Shown here: positions 1-8,838 of the stretch, one piece after another
Position numbering within the stretch: the stretch's first letter is position 1
Layout: every line of letters begins with the position of its first letter
Assembly (NCBI RefSeq): GCF_900218035.1
Contig: NZ_OBMR01000006.1
Span: 186,001-250,000, forward strand
Source of the DNA: Pseudobutyrivibrio ruminis DSM 9787
GTDB lineage: Bacteria; Bacillota; Clostridia; Lachnospirales; Lachnospiraceae
Reading direction: 5' to 3'
DNA: 64,000 bases
Made by a program: the position numbers and the translations under genes
Notes under the pieces: model-generated
Database searches by the model: none
The model's input: the letters and a program-made list of their open reading frames with translations, nothing else
Told to the model about the DNA's origin: nothing

Positions 1-580
1 TTGTGTCAGTCTTTAAGCCACAATTAGCATACATAGCTTTTCTGTAAAGTGTAGTCTTGTTCATAGAGCTGATTCTATTAATAACACGACGGCTAAGCAC
101 TCTAAAGCTTTCTGTAGACATTTCGTATTTGATATTGGCAAACTTATCAAAGACATTATAGAAAAGTCTTGAAGTCAGTTTTAATCTCTTATTTGGAGAT
201 GCACTAACAATATCAAATCCTTCCAATGAATGACGATATATCCTCATAATCATAGAAGGGTCAAAGTCAAGATTTGTATTGTCAAACTCAAAGACAAAAT
301 CGCCGATTGACATATCTACGCCGGCATTCATCGAAAGCTCCAAGCCATGGAAGTAGCTCATGTTTACTACTGAAATGCTTGTAGATTTTGCCTGATTTGA
401 TACCTTTTTGATAACATCCAAACTATTGTCATCTGAGGAATCATTTACACAAATGATTTCTGAATGCTCAAAATTAGCCTCAAGCTCATTGATAACTGTA
501 GTAAGAAATCTTTCGATTCTGTTTGCAGCGTTATGAACGTAAATAACTGCTGATATAAAATTCTTCTCTTTATTTTCCAT
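1..580 (-). CDS. Family 2 glycosyltransferase, 3' end outside window (partial)
   Basis: The reading frame opens with ATG at 580 and stays open to the window edge, about 193 codons. The translation begins MENKEKNFISAVIYVHNAAN and continues with an IICVNDSSDDNS stretch, the nucleotide-sugar binding start of a GT-A (GT2) glycosyltransferase; a later MNAGVDMSIGDFVFEFD segment resembles the region around the metal-binding acidic motif. It probably transfers a sugar in the surface-polysaccharide pathway at the cytoplasmic membrane. Its start overlaps the stop of the upstream FAD-oxidoreductase gene by 11 bp (ATGGAAAATAA), so the two are translationally coupled. The acceptor and donor cannot be told, and the C-terminus is not visible. 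Confidence 0.75.
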   Translation of the reverse strand, partial: MENKEKNFISAVIYVHNAANRIERFLTTVINELEANFEHSEIICVNDSSDDNSLDVIKKVSNQAKSTSISVVNMSYFHGLELSMNAGVDMSIGDFVFEFDNTNLDFDPSMIMRIYRHSLEGFDIVSASPNKRLKLTSRLFYNVFDKFANIKYEMSTESFRVLSRRVINRISSMNKTTLYRKAMYANCGLKTDT

Positions 581-1709
581 TGCTTAACACCTCATCAAGG
601 TCATAAACCGTATTTATCTTTCCAGAAAGTACTGCTACAAATGTTGGCCCCTCTGAATATTGTCTAATTACTGTTGGTCTTGAATCATCAATCTCTGAGC
701 TCATAAGAATAGGCTTCATTGAGAACAATGATTTTTCGTATGTGAATTCGTAATCATCAAGCATATATTTGCGAGCCAGATTCGACATATATGGGAATGC
801 AGATACTGGCTTTGCTGGGCAGTCATTACAGTTGCCTAAGTTCTTTGTTGAACAAAAGCCCTGACTTCTTGCCTGACACTCGAATGTTGGTACTCCATCA
901 TAGCTTGTGGTATGAGGTGTAAATGTTACAGATGTAAGTGAGTGATAGCCGGTTTTACCAAATGGCATGATTGAGAAAAATGGGCCATCCATTACCGTAA
1001 ATCCGATATCCTTTAATTTATCATTAACCTTGCAGAGAATAATCTCGCATAGTTCATATTTTATTCCAAACTTTTCATATCCAACCATATCAAGAATCTG
1101 ATTTGTGCTAGCATAAGTCGAATTCAAAACGAATCCTGACTCGTACTCGTTACCATCCTCTGTGCGAATGAGGTATGTGTCGGTATTCTTTTCAATAGCT
1201 GTGATTTTCACTCCGTATTTGATAGTGCATGAATTAGGGTACTCGGAGAGTTTATCTAAGAAGTAATCTTTTAAAATCATTGCATCATATGTGTATTCAC
1301 GAGTTCTGAAAACTCCATCACACATACCATCTTTGAAATAGTTTCCTGGATGCAATTCTTCACAAGGTATATTTGCAGCCTTACAAAAATCTTTAAACTG
1401 CTTTCTGTCTGACCATGAGTACTGACTAGATGTTGCATAGATTTGGTCAAACTCCTTGTTTACACAGAAATCGTAATCACGATTAAAGCGTTCAAAATAT
1501 CCTGCAGATTTCACTGCAGTAGATATTGATCTTGGGTAGTGATATCCCTGGTGAACTCGGGCCTGATTAATATATGTTGCTCTTTTAAATGGTGCCGGAT
1601 CATACTCCAGCACCAATATATTTTCGCCTTTTTTACAGCAAAACAGAGCAGAATATAGCCCGTATAATCCTGCTCCAATTATTATTTTATCAAATCGCTC
1701 AGAACCCAT
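570..1709 (-). CDS. FAD-dependent oxidoreductase (DAO/amine-oxidase-like)
   Basis: A 379-aa protein whose N-terminus (IIIGAGLYGLYSALFC, about residues 9-24) is a Rossmann dinucleotide-binding GxGxxG motif, followed by an acidic residue at the end of the second strand (LVLEYD). This is the FAD site of the D-amino-acid oxidase/glycine oxidase superfamily. A cysteine-rich stretch around residues 280-300 (CQARSQGFCSTKNLGNCNDC) is unusual and might bind a metal. The gene sits directly downstream of the aldolase and the CMP-sugar transferase genes, so it may oxidise or reduce an intermediate of that module. The substrate is unknown; a UDP-galactopyranose-mutase-like role is less likely because the true glf homologue is at 45.5 kb. 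Confidence 0.7.
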   Translation of the reverse strand: MGSERFDKIIIGAGLYGLYSALFCCKKGENILVLEYDPAPFKRATYINQARVHQGYHYPRSISTAVKSAGYFERFNRDYDFCVNKEFDQIYATSSQYSWSDRKQFKDFCKAANIPCEELHPGNYFKDGMCDGVFRTREYTYDAMILKDYFLDKLSEYPNSCTIKYGVKITAIEKNTDTYLIRTEDGNEYESGFVLNSTYASTNQILDMVGYEKFGIKYELCEIILCKVNDKLKDIGFTVMDGPFFSIMPFGKTGYHSLTSVTFTPHTTSYDGVPTFECQARSQGFCSTKNLGNCNDCPAKPVSAFPYMSNLARKYMLDDYEFTYEKSLFSMKPILMSSEIDDSRPTVIRQYSEGPTFVAVLSGKINTVYDLDEVLSNGK

Positions 1710-1730
1710 ATCGTTCCCTACCTAAATCTA

Positions 1731-3290
1731 TTATTTATATTCACTCTCAGTAATAAAAGTCTTCTTAACATCTGCAAATACGGTGTCTAAAATACGCTTT
1801 GTATTCTGGCTACGCTCAGGGTTATCCTGATGTCCATCAAGTGAATTGTCCACAAAGTTAAGCTTGCCGTTCTTGCGGCCATCGAAGCCTGCGAAGCTAA
1901 GCTCTTTTACGCCAAGCTTAACAAGAAGGTTGATGAGCATCAATGTGGAATCATCATTGTATTCATCATTGAAATATACAAGCTCGTTGTAAGCAATTGC
2001 TGCATCGTAGCTTTCGATATCACGCATAAGGTTTGAAGTAATAACAAGCTTGCTATCGCCCTTTTTATCCTTGATGCTATCGTAGCGCTTTGTGTTTGTA
2101 AGGAAGATAATATCTGCACCTGCCTCTGGCACAAAGTTGACTGCGATAGTGCATGTGTCGGCTGTCTTTGCTGCTGCGATCTTATCCGCAGATGTTTTGA
2201 GGCTTTCGCCTGGAGCCACAACAAGGATGTTTTTGTAGCCTGCAAGAATATCTGAAAGGTTCTTTAAATCAGCCTTATCATCATATTTAACATCCATATA
2301 CTCCATGTAGAGCTTGTCGATGTATTCTTCGTTGAATGTCTCTGCCTCGGAAGGATCCACCTGTGAAAGGATACGCTGAATGTCCTTTGTCTTGAGACGC
2401 TTTTTGTTGATCAAATGCTCTGCGTATGTACGGTGTAAGTAGTACTTTGCAGAAAGAGCATATGGAATTGCATAGCCCCATGGCTCGCGTGCCTTGATTG
2501 GTGCGATGTAATCGTCGATTGCATCATAGATTGGTTCGAGAGCGTAGCTTGTGCCGTACTGCTCGTTCATATAGTCTGCAATCTGCTCGATGCAAAGGTT
2601 GCCAGGCACACGGCCCATTCCAAGAAGTGAACCATCGATAACGATGTTTCGTGTTGGATTTGCAATCTGTGCTACATGCTGAGCAAGGTTGTATGCCAAG
2701 CCAAGATTCTCGTGTAAGTGAACACCGATTGTGATATCTGGGAGAAGGTTGTTTTCTACCAAATAATATCTGTGTGAAAGGTCGTTAACACGCATTACAC
2801 CGAAGGTATCTACGATTGAGAAACCGTATGGGTGAAGCTCGTTAACCTTCTCAAGGACCTCGATATATTCCTTGTCTGAATAAACGTTGTTGTTTACTGG
2901 GTTGATGAAGACCTTGTATCCCTTGTCCATAAGGATGCGGGCTGTCTTGAGGCCCCAGTCGAGACGCCATCTCTTGAATGAAAGACGGATGTATTCGATA
3001 GTGCCGTCGCATGGCTCCAAGTGTTCCAAATCGATGAAATCTGCCATAAGTGAGAAATGAGAATGACCTCTATCCTCTGGCAAAATTCTTTTAACATCCT
3101 CGATTGTGTAGTAACGGGCTGTGTCCTTGTCATTGACGCTGTCCCAAAGGAAACCAACCTCGATGATATCTACGCCTGCCTCTACAAGACCTTTAATTGT
3201 ATTCTTAATAACTGACTCTCCGAATTTACCCTGAACGATGTGGCCACCGTCACGAAGAGTACAGTCTAATAATCTAATGTGCTGTTCCAT
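1731..3290 (-). CDS. DRE-TIM metallo-aldolase fused to a C-terminal domain
   Basis: The 519-aa product starts with LLDCTLRDGGHIVQGKFG (residues 7-24), the D-x-T-L-R-D-G signature of DRE-TIM metallolyases such as HMG-CoA lyase, 4-hydroxy-2-oxovalerate aldolase and isopropylmalate synthase. A metal-binding HLHENLG motif is at residues 191-197. The barrel ends near residue 300. A further 170 residues begin with NILVVAPGESLK (354-365), a phosphate/nucleotide-loop-like motif resembling those of DUF115/sialyltransferase-like Rossmann domains; I infer this second domain only from that motif. It lies immediately before a CMP-sugar cytidylyltransferase gene in the transcript, which suggests a pyruvate-type aldol reaction on a sugar aldehyde. 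Family membership of the first domain is firm; the substrate is inference. Confidence 0.8.
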   Translation of the reverse strand: MEQHIRLLDCTLRDGGHIVQGKFGESVIKNTIKGLVEAGVDIIEVGFLWDSVNDKDTARYYTIEDVKRILPEDRGHSHFSLMADFIDLEHLEPCDGTIEYIRLSFKRWRLDWGLKTARILMDKGYKVFINPVNNNVYSDKEYIEVLEKVNELHPYGFSIVDTFGVMRVNDLSHRYYLVENNLLPDITIGVHLHENLGLAYNLAQHVAQIANPTRNIVIDGSLLGMGRVPGNLCIEQIADYMNEQYGTSYALEPIYDAIDDYIAPIKAREPWGYAIPYALSAKYYLHRTYAEHLINKKRLKTKDIQRILSQVDPSEAETFNEEYIDKLYMEYMDVKYDDKADLKNLSDILAGYKNILVVAPGESLKTSADKIAAAKTADTCTIAVNFVPEAGADIIFLTNTKRYDSIKDKKGDSKLVITSNLMRDIESYDAAIAYNELVYFNDEYNDDSTLMLINLLVKLGVKELSFAGFDGRKNGKLNFVDNSLDGHQDNPERSQNTKRILDTVFADVKKTFITESEYK

Positions 3291-3307
3291 AAAAAAACCT
3301 TACTTTC

Positions 3308-3979
3308 TTACTTTAACTTTCCCTTTGACTTGAGGAATGTGTATACTGCATCTGCCAACTCGAAATCGTCAGCATTATCAATATCTACGCACTCTGCTGC
3401 ATCGCACTCAACGATGTATGGGTTGAGACCGCATCTAGCGTGAGTCTCTGCGAAGCACTCCTTTGTGAATACGTATGGAGATGGGTTCTCTGTGTAGAAT
3501 GCTTCCATATCCTGTGTACGTGGTGGATTGCTAAGATTAAAATTGAATGGCTTACCATCCTTCCAGAAGAATGTCTGATGCTTCTGGCCTGCAAAAGCAG
3601 ATGATGCCTTGCCTGCCTGCACTGCCTCGATACACTCTTTGATGTGCTCTGTAGTAGTGAAAGGTGCTGTGGCATGGCAGAGAATGTAAACATCAGCCTC
3701 TACTGTCTTAACAAACTCCTCGTAAATTGCACGGCCCTTGCAGAACTTGTCATCAAGGAATGTAGGGCGCTCAAGGAACTCTACTCCCTCTGGCAAATAC
3801 TCTTTGATAGCTGGATTGCTGCAATAGCAGTAAACTTCATCGATGCAATCACCCTTGAGGGCTGCTAGCTTTTCAGTGATGACTCTAACAAGGGGTGTGC
3901 CGTCTGAAAAGCACTTAGTATTCTTGCCCGGTAATCTTTCGTTATTCATTTTTATAGGTACGAATGCTACTGTTTTCAT
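3308..3979 (-). CDS. Acylneuraminate cytidylyltransferase family protein (CMP-sugar synthetase)
   Basis: A 223-aa protein with the N-terminal nucleotide-binding loop FVPIKMNNERLPGKNTKCF, a variant of the (A/P)-R-x-x-S-x-R-x-x-x-K-N loop of NeuA/KdsB enzymes, and PRTQDMEAFYTENPSPYVF, typical of the acylneuraminate cytidylyltransferase fold. It should couple CTP to a 2-keto sugar acid. The start overlaps the stop of the upstream gene as ATGA. This is a second such enzyme in the window; the first (23441-24142) belongs with the legionaminic synthase. Its own neighbours are a metallo-aldolase and an oxidoreductase rather than a NeuB, so its sugar may be different. Confidence 0.85.
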   Translation of the reverse strand: MKTVAFVPIKMNNERLPGKNTKCFSDGTPLVRVITEKLAALKGDCIDEVYCYCSNPAIKEYLPEGVEFLERPTFLDDKFCKGRAIYEEFVKTVEADVYILCHATAPFTTTEHIKECIEAVQAGKASSAFAGQKHQTFFWKDGKPFNFNLSNPPRTQDMEAFYTENPSPYVFTKECFAETHARCGLNPYIVECDAAECVDIDNADDFELADAVYTFLKSKGKLK

Positions 3980-5385
3980 TTTATATACCTCTCTATGTAG
4001 TTACTTATATTCGCAAATGCGTTAGGTTCAAACATACCATCTGGATCCACTTTGCCGGCACGACCTGTTTTGATTAGGTCCACAACCTGCTCTGCTGTAT
4101 CAACCAGCGGTACATTCTTTTCCTTAATAAAATACTCCATATTTACGGCGGTGTCACCATAGTTTAGAAGGATGGTGTCGCAGCCAAAGCCGATGCCTTC
4201 CCAAACTGAGGCTGTGCGGGTGCTGACAACCACGCTTGCTGAGGCAAGGTATTTGAAGATGTGATTTTCATTGTTGTCAATCACATCGAGTTTGTCGTTT
4301 ACAAGCCAAGGATAACGCTTTTTGTAATAGCCAAACTCCAGTGGATGGAGCTTGTAGATGATGCGGTATTCATCTCCAATCATATCTGCCACTGCAGCTG
4401 CCACCTTGCTGATTTGTTCGCCCTCTGCAAGAGTGGAAATGAAGCAGATGGTTTTGTCATCCTTTGGATTTTCTGCCTGGTAGTGGGCTCTCTGCTTTTC
4501 GAAGAATGGGAAGCCAACTGTAATCATATTTACATTGTCTGGCAGGTGCACAATTGGAAGCTGTGTCTCACTGTAGATGAGCTCGTCATCTGGAAGCTCC
4601 GTAAGATGGTCCTCTGGATTGTACTGCATTGGTGTGTGAGTAGGAAATGCGAAGCCGTGGCTATATTCCGCAGTATGAATTCCTCTCTCGTGACCAAGCA
4701 TACTCATAGCGTAGCTTTCCATTGCGTAATAGCAGATTTCAATAATAAGCTTTGGATTAGCCTTATCCAAAATCTTACCACAATATTTCTTAGTGATATC
4801 GATGTAGTACATTCTATCTACGATATCAGGAATAAGCTTTTCTCTTAAATCTGGGCCAAACTCCTCTTTAACTGCGTCTAGGATTGGGCCGATTTTTTCT
4901 GTAACAGCTGCTGTGCGTCGCTGTCGAACTTTCGTATTGAATTTCTTTGAAAGCTTTACTGCAAGGTTGGTCTGGAATGCCACCCTATCAGTAAAATAGA
5001 CATTGTCCATGCCGTTAGGTGTGCAATGTCCATGGTTTTCTGGATGTTCAAGAATTACGCTGTTGTACTTCTTTGCTATCTCATCGCAATAGATGTCCTC
5101 ATAGATGCCAGTGTCGGCATTCTTGGTACGACGTCCATTTCCGATGAATAAAACATCCACATTTTTATATATAAAAGGCTTTAATGCATTGATTGCCATT
5201 TTGATTAGCTCTGACTTGGTAAAGCCCTGGGCATCGCCCTCTGTACGACCTACTGTCTCAGCTTTGATGGCATTGTGAATTTCGTATCTGTATAAAGCCC
5301 ACACATGCATGCCTTCAATTTCTATTTGGTTACATTTATGCTCCCTCTCGAAGGCGAGGAAGTTTTCTATTGTTGGTTCTTTCAT
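3976..5385 (-). CDS. GT-B-like surface-carbohydrate transferase
   Basis: I place the start at the ATG at 5385 (MKEPTIENFLAF), 5 nt after the stop of the acetyltransferase gene upstream; the longer open frame would run into that gene. The 469-aa protein has a conserved C-terminal half with ICFISTLAEGEQISKVA, YKLHPLE and an ASASVVVSTRTASVWEGIGFGC stretch, which looks like the nucleotide-sugar binding half of GT-B enzymes such as the capsule synthesis and glycerophosphotransferase families. No signal peptide or membrane segment is apparent. It precedes the CMP-sugar synthetase with a 4-bp overlap, so it is a good candidate for the transferase that uses that CMP-sugar, but this is inference. Confidence 0.65.
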   Translation of the reverse strand: MKEPTIENFLAFEREHKCNQIEIEGMHVWALYRYEIHNAIKAETVGRTEGDAQGFTKSELIKMAINALKPFIYKNVDVLFIGNGRRTKNADTGIYEDIYCDEIAKKYNSVILEHPENHGHCTPNGMDNVYFTDRVAFQTNLAVKLSKKFNTKVRQRRTAAVTEKIGPILDAVKEEFGPDLREKLIPDIVDRMYYIDITKKYCGKILDKANPKLIIEICYYAMESYAMSMLGHERGIHTAEYSHGFAFPTHTPMQYNPEDHLTELPDDELIYSETQLPIVHLPDNVNMITVGFPFFEKQRAHYQAENPKDDKTICFISTLAEGEQISKVAAAVADMIGDEYRIIYKLHPLEFGYYKKRYPWLVNDKLDVIDNNENHIFKYLASASVVVSTRTASVWEGIGFGCDTILLNYGDTAVNMEYFIKEKNVPLVDTAEQVVDLIKTGRAGKVDPDGMFEPNAFANISNYIERYIK

Positions 5386-5390
5386 TACTT

Positions 5391-5951
5391 CTATACCGTG
5401 CTTTTCATAACTAGATTCGAATGATTGCTCACTACAGTGTGATCTGGAATATCCTTTGCAATAATGCTTCCAGCACCGATGAAGCAATACTTGCCAATTG
5501 TTACACCTGGAAGAATTACTGCACCATATCCTATCAAGCTGCCCTCACCAATTTTGATTGGGGCACCTGATAAATCCTGATGCTCAATCGATTTGTCCGG
5601 GATACTGTAGCCATGCGTAGAATCATTCAGCATAACATTAGGAGCGAGAGTTACATCATCCTCCAAAATAATGCTATGTGTGCATGAAATGTGACAATTC
5701 TGACCGATTTCCACCCTATCACCGATTTGGATGTGTGGAGTGAATTTCTGGTCGTTGAATCTATCAATTGCTTCGATTCTAAGCCCATTCAGTATATAAG
5801 AATAATCACCAATACTGATGTATTTTCCGCCCATTATTCGAAGTGGTTTAAACATAACCGTATGCTTTCCCACCCTTTCGAACTTATGATAGCGAATAAC
5901 GTACAGCCACATATATCTAATTGATTTAAGGATATTCTTAATAAATGACAT
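5391..5951 (-). CDS. Hexapeptide-repeat O-acyltransferase (left-handed beta-helix)
   Basis: The start is taken as the ATG at 5951 (MSFIKNILKSIRYMWLYV), one base after the stop of the glycosyltransferase gene and behind an AGAGAG ribosome-binding site. The 186-aa protein has repeated hexapeptide turns (IQIGDRVEIGQNCHISC, IGYGAVILPGVTIGKYCFIGAGSIIAKDIPDHTVV), the left-handed beta-helix of the WcaF/maltose O-acetyltransferase family. It probably acetylates a sugar of the surface polysaccharide with acetyl-CoA. The hydrophobic N-terminal helix may place it at the membrane. Confidence 0.85.
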   Translation of the reverse strand: MSFIKNILKSIRYMWLYVIRYHKFERVGKHTVMFKPLRIMGGKYISIGDYSYILNGLRIEAIDRFNDQKFTPHIQIGDRVEIGQNCHISCTHSIILEDDVTLAPNVMLNDSTHGYSIPDKSIEHQDLSGAPIKIGEGSLIGYGAVILPGVTIGKYCFIGAGSIIAKDIPDHTVVSNHSNLVMKSTV

Positions 5952-5952
5952 A

Positions 5953-6912
5953 TTATCTCTCTTCTTTATCGTATGTACGCTCGCTAATAATATAGCGTGG
6001 TCTCTGCTTTGTTTCCATGTATGTCTTTCCAACATACTCACCGATTACTCCAAGCGAGATGAGCTGGATACCACCAAGAAAGCAAACAGCAACCATGATG
6101 CTTGACCAACCAGCATTTGTATTTCCAAGGAAATGCTGAACAATTGAATAAATCAAAAGGATAAGACTGATGAACGCTACGAACACACCAAAGCCTGTAA
6201 TCATACGGATAGGCTTAACACTCAAGCTAGTAATACCATCAAATGCAAGGGAAAGCATCTTTGAAAGTGGGTAGTGGCTCTCACCAGCAATACGCTCATT
6301 TCTTGCGTAGTATACGCTAGTACTCTTGAAACCTACAAGTGGGAACATTCCGCGAAGGAAAAGGTTGACCTCCTTGAAGTTTGCAAATTCGTTGAGCACG
6401 CGGCTTGAAACTAATCTGTAATCAGCGTGGTTGAAAACAACTTCGGCACCCATGCCATTTAAAAGCTTGTAGAAGCTTTCAGCTGTGAAGCGCTTGAAGA
6501 ATGTGTCTGTAGCACGGCTGTTACGAACACCGTAGACAATTTCGCATCCATCTAAATATGCATCTACCATTTCGTTCATAGCGTTGATATCATCCTGGCC
6601 ATCGCAGTCGATAGAGATAGTGATATCACAAAGCTCCTTTGCTTCCATAAGGCCCGCAAGAACTGCATTCTGGTGACCGCGGTTGCGGCTCTGTGTGATG
6701 CCAACGAAGTGCTCGTCCTGCTTTGCAAGATCCTTGATGATTTCCCATGTAGTGTCCTTAGAACCATCGTTTACGAACATTACACGTGACTTGTCATCGA
6801 TTTTGTCATTCGAAACAAGCTCCTTGATTTTATCGAGGAACATAGGGGCTGTAATAGGAAGAACTTTCTCCTCGTTGTAACATGGAATTACTATGTATAA
6901 AATTGGTTTCAT
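5953..6912 (-). CDS. GtrB/DPM-like membrane glycosyltransferase family 2
   Basis: A 319-aa protein with an N-terminal GT-A domain (YIVIPCYNEEKVLP, then ISIDCDGQDDINAM carrying the D-x-D type metal motif) and two hydrophobic segments at about residues 235-260 and 272-295. This layout is that of GtrB/CsbB/ArnC and dolichol-phosphate-mannose synthase enzymes, which load a sugar from a nucleotide donor onto undecaprenyl phosphate on the cytoplasmic face. The C-terminal EYVGKTYMETKQRPRYII is a typical family ending. A lipid-linked monosaccharide would then be used to decorate the polysaccharide outside the membrane; no partner flippase (GtrA) or GT-C acceptor enzyme is obvious next to it. Confidence 0.85.
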   Translation of the reverse strand: MKPILYIVIPCYNEEKVLPITAPMFLDKIKELVSNDKIDDKSRVMFVNDGSKDTTWEIIKDLAKQDEHFVGITQSRNRGHQNAVLAGLMEAKELCDITISIDCDGQDDINAMNEMVDAYLDGCEIVYGVRNSRATDTFFKRFTAESFYKLLNGMGAEVVFNHADYRLVSSRVLNEFANFKEVNLFLRGMFPLVGFKSTSVYYARNERIAGESHYPLSKMLSLAFDGITSLSVKPIRMITGFGVFVAFISLILLIYSIVQHFLGNTNAGWSSIMVAVCFLGGIQLISLGVIGEYVGKTYMETKQRPRYIISERTYDKEER

Positions 6913-6923
6913 AAATATTCTCC

Positions 6924-7751
6924 TTAATATAAAGCCATAATTTGATCTATCTTCGAGCTATCACCCCATACAGCCTTTGAATCGTATGGACGATCTGGGA
7001 ATGTGCCATAAGCAAGGCTGATAGAGAATCCATTGTCTTCGATGAATTTCTCTACGCGGTCTGCAAGCTTCATTGGCTTACCTGTGCAGCACTCGATGAT
7101 TCCCAGCACTTCATCCTGCATAGCTGCCTTAGCAACCTGCTCACAGAATAAATCGTAGTCTGTGAAATCATACTGATTCTGACCTGTAGTGAATGGGAAT
7201 GTGGTGTCGCCTGCCTCTGCTGCAGCTGTAAGCTTAGAGAAAATGCTACATCCCTTGTGAGCGTTACCAACTATATAGTAGCCTCTGAGCCACTGAAGCT
7301 TTACGCCTGTCTCTTTGCAGAGGAGCATTGTAGCCTGGCGAAGGGCATTCTTTGAAATACCATAAAGTGACTGTGGTGCACATGGTGTGTCTGCCTTGAT
7401 GCAGCCTTCCATAAAGCCAATTTCGTGCATGGTGCCCATGACGCACATCTTTCTGATGCCGGCGCGGCACATCTTTGAAATGAAATCGTAGTGATGTGGA
7501 AGGTCGTTCATATGGTTTTCTGAAGCATGGCGGAAGCCGTCGCGCCAAGCCAAGTGAATTACAACATCTGGCTTTTCGAAATAGCCATATGGGTCCTCAA
7601 GTGTGAAGAGATCCGCATCTATACGCTTCGCGCGTGGGTCAACATCGTCTGTGTGGAAATCCGTAGCAACGACCTCTGCGCCAAGATCAAGCATGGTCTT
7701 AACCACACCTTGCCCTATATATCCATTTGCACCTGTTACTAAATACTTCAT
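6924..7751 (-). CDS. NAD(P)-dependent sugar epimerase/dehydratase (extended SDR)
   Basis: The chosen start (ATG at 7751, MKYLVTGANGYIGQGVV) has GAGG 9 nt upstream and begins 4 nt after the preceding stop; the longer alternative would place the start inside the ribosome-binding site. The 275-aa protein carries the GxxGxxG nucleotide motif at residues 7-13 and a catalytic Y-x-x-x-K (YGISK) near residue 137, so it is an extended short-chain dehydrogenase acting on an NDP-sugar. It is shorter than RmlB/GalE (about 330), closer to reductases of the RmlD or 4-keto-reductase type. The exact reaction cannot be assigned. Confidence 0.75.
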   Translation of the reverse strand: MKYLVTGANGYIGQGVVKTMLDLGAEVVATDFHTDDVDPRAKRIDADLFTLEDPYGYFEKPDVVIHLAWRDGFRHASENHMNDLPHHYDFISKMCRAGIRKMCVMGTMHEIGFMEGCIKADTPCAPQSLYGISKNALRQATMLLCKETGVKLQWLRGYYIVGNAHKGCSIFSKLTAAAEAGDTTFPFTTGQNQYDFTDYDLFCEQVAKAAMQDEVLGIIECCTGKPMKLADRVEKFIEDNGFSISLAYGTFPDRPYDSKAVWGDSSKIDQIMALY

Positions 7752-7755
7752 AATT

Positions 7756-8838
7756 TTATACCTCAAACAAATTATCTATCCATGAGTGAATACTATATTT
7801 ACGACGCACGGTTTCGTTATCCGCGTATGGCTTGTCTAGCCATTCCGCATCCGGAAGGACGAAATCCGAGTAATCGCCGGAAGCTTCTGCCTCATCGCAC
7901 TTGCTTGGTAAGTTCTCCATGACTAAATCATTGTCTTCATTATAGAACTCATAGTCACGTAAATAAATGTTGTTTGTTACCAACTTTCGCTTGATTCCAA
8001 GGGTTTCCATTGTACGCATTGTCAATCCCTGCTGTTTTTCGTGAGCAAGGTCGATGACAGCCTTGGAATGCTTTACCATATCGCGGATGATATCTGGGCT
8101 GAATGGCTCGAAGCTTACGATATCCATATCAAGATTCTTTACAAGCTTAGGGTCCTTCAGCTTTTTGCCGCGATATACGCTAGGATTCAAGTAGAGCTTA
8201 AGGCAAAGATTTTTGTCCTTGTTGGCTTCCTTGAATGCCTTGAAATATCTGTATCGAAATGGGAAAAAGGCTGATACACTGACATAATCGTACTTGTATT
8301 CCTGCACCTCATCCATGCTGTTTGCATCGAATTCATCTGAATAAAAAAGCGGAAGAAGCTTGTAATCCATATCGGAATTAGCTGCATCTACCGAATCGAA
8401 TGTGCCTCTCCAATCGAAGAGTCGACCAAGCTCGCCTTTGTGGCGCATATTTTCGAAAGAATCCCATGAATAATAGATAGATTTTCCGTTGGCCTTTAAA
8501 GCGTGGAGCTTTAATTCGTGGATAGTCAATTCGTTTAGAACATTGCCGCGGATAACTAGCATATAATCGTATCCGCCTGCCGGCATCTCTGCCAAAATCT
8601 GATTGGTAAGCTTTTTATTGAACCTATCAAAGATGTTTGGCTTATGGAAGATGCTCTCAATATTTTTCATAATCAAGAACTTTGTCTTCTCAGGCTCCTC
8701 ATCATAAAAATGAGGATTGGCACCACGTGCCACCAAGTCCTTCTTTATCTCATTCTGATAAGTATAGAACTTTGGCATGATAATAAGAATGTTCTTGGAT
8801 TTTAAGTCTACTTTGTAATCAAACTCTGTGTTCATCAT
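7756..8838 (-). CDS. CgeB-like GT-B glycosyltransferase
   Basis: A 360-aa soluble protein. The N-terminus (KNILIIMPKFYTYQNEIKKDL) and the C-terminal segment HSKAVIDLAHEKQQGLTMRTMETLGIKRKLVTNN resemble the spore-maturation CgeB/GT-B proteins, in which the last part binds the nucleotide-sugar and the glutamate in the T-M-R-x-x-E run is conserved. The ATG at 8838 overlaps the upstream stop as ATGA. It is probably a glycosyltransferase for the polysaccharide; neither donor nor acceptor can be inferred. Confidence 0.6.
   Translation of the reverse strand: MMNTEFDYKVDLKSKNILIIMPKFYTYQNEIKKDLVARGANPHFYDEEPEKTKFLIMKNIESIFHKPNIFDRFNKKLTNQILAEMPAGGYDYMLVIRGNVLNELTIHELKLHALKANGKSIYYSWDSFENMRHKGELGRLFDWRGTFDSVDAANSDMDYKLLPLFYSDEFDANSMDEVQEYKYDYVSVSAFFPFRYRYFKAFKEANKDKNLCLKLYLNPSVYRGKKLKDPKLVKNLDMDIVSFEPFSPDIIRDMVKHSKAVIDLAHEKQQGLTMRTMETLGIKRKLVTNNIYLRDYEFYNEDNDLVMENLPSKCDEAEASGDYSDFVLPDAEWLDKPYADNETVRRKYSIHSWIDNLFEV

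Noticed and set aside
4261-4848. Plus-strand open frame of 195 codons
   Set aside because: It is antisense to the GT-B-like gene, whose reading frame has convincing motifs; no upstream ribosome-binding site or family match.
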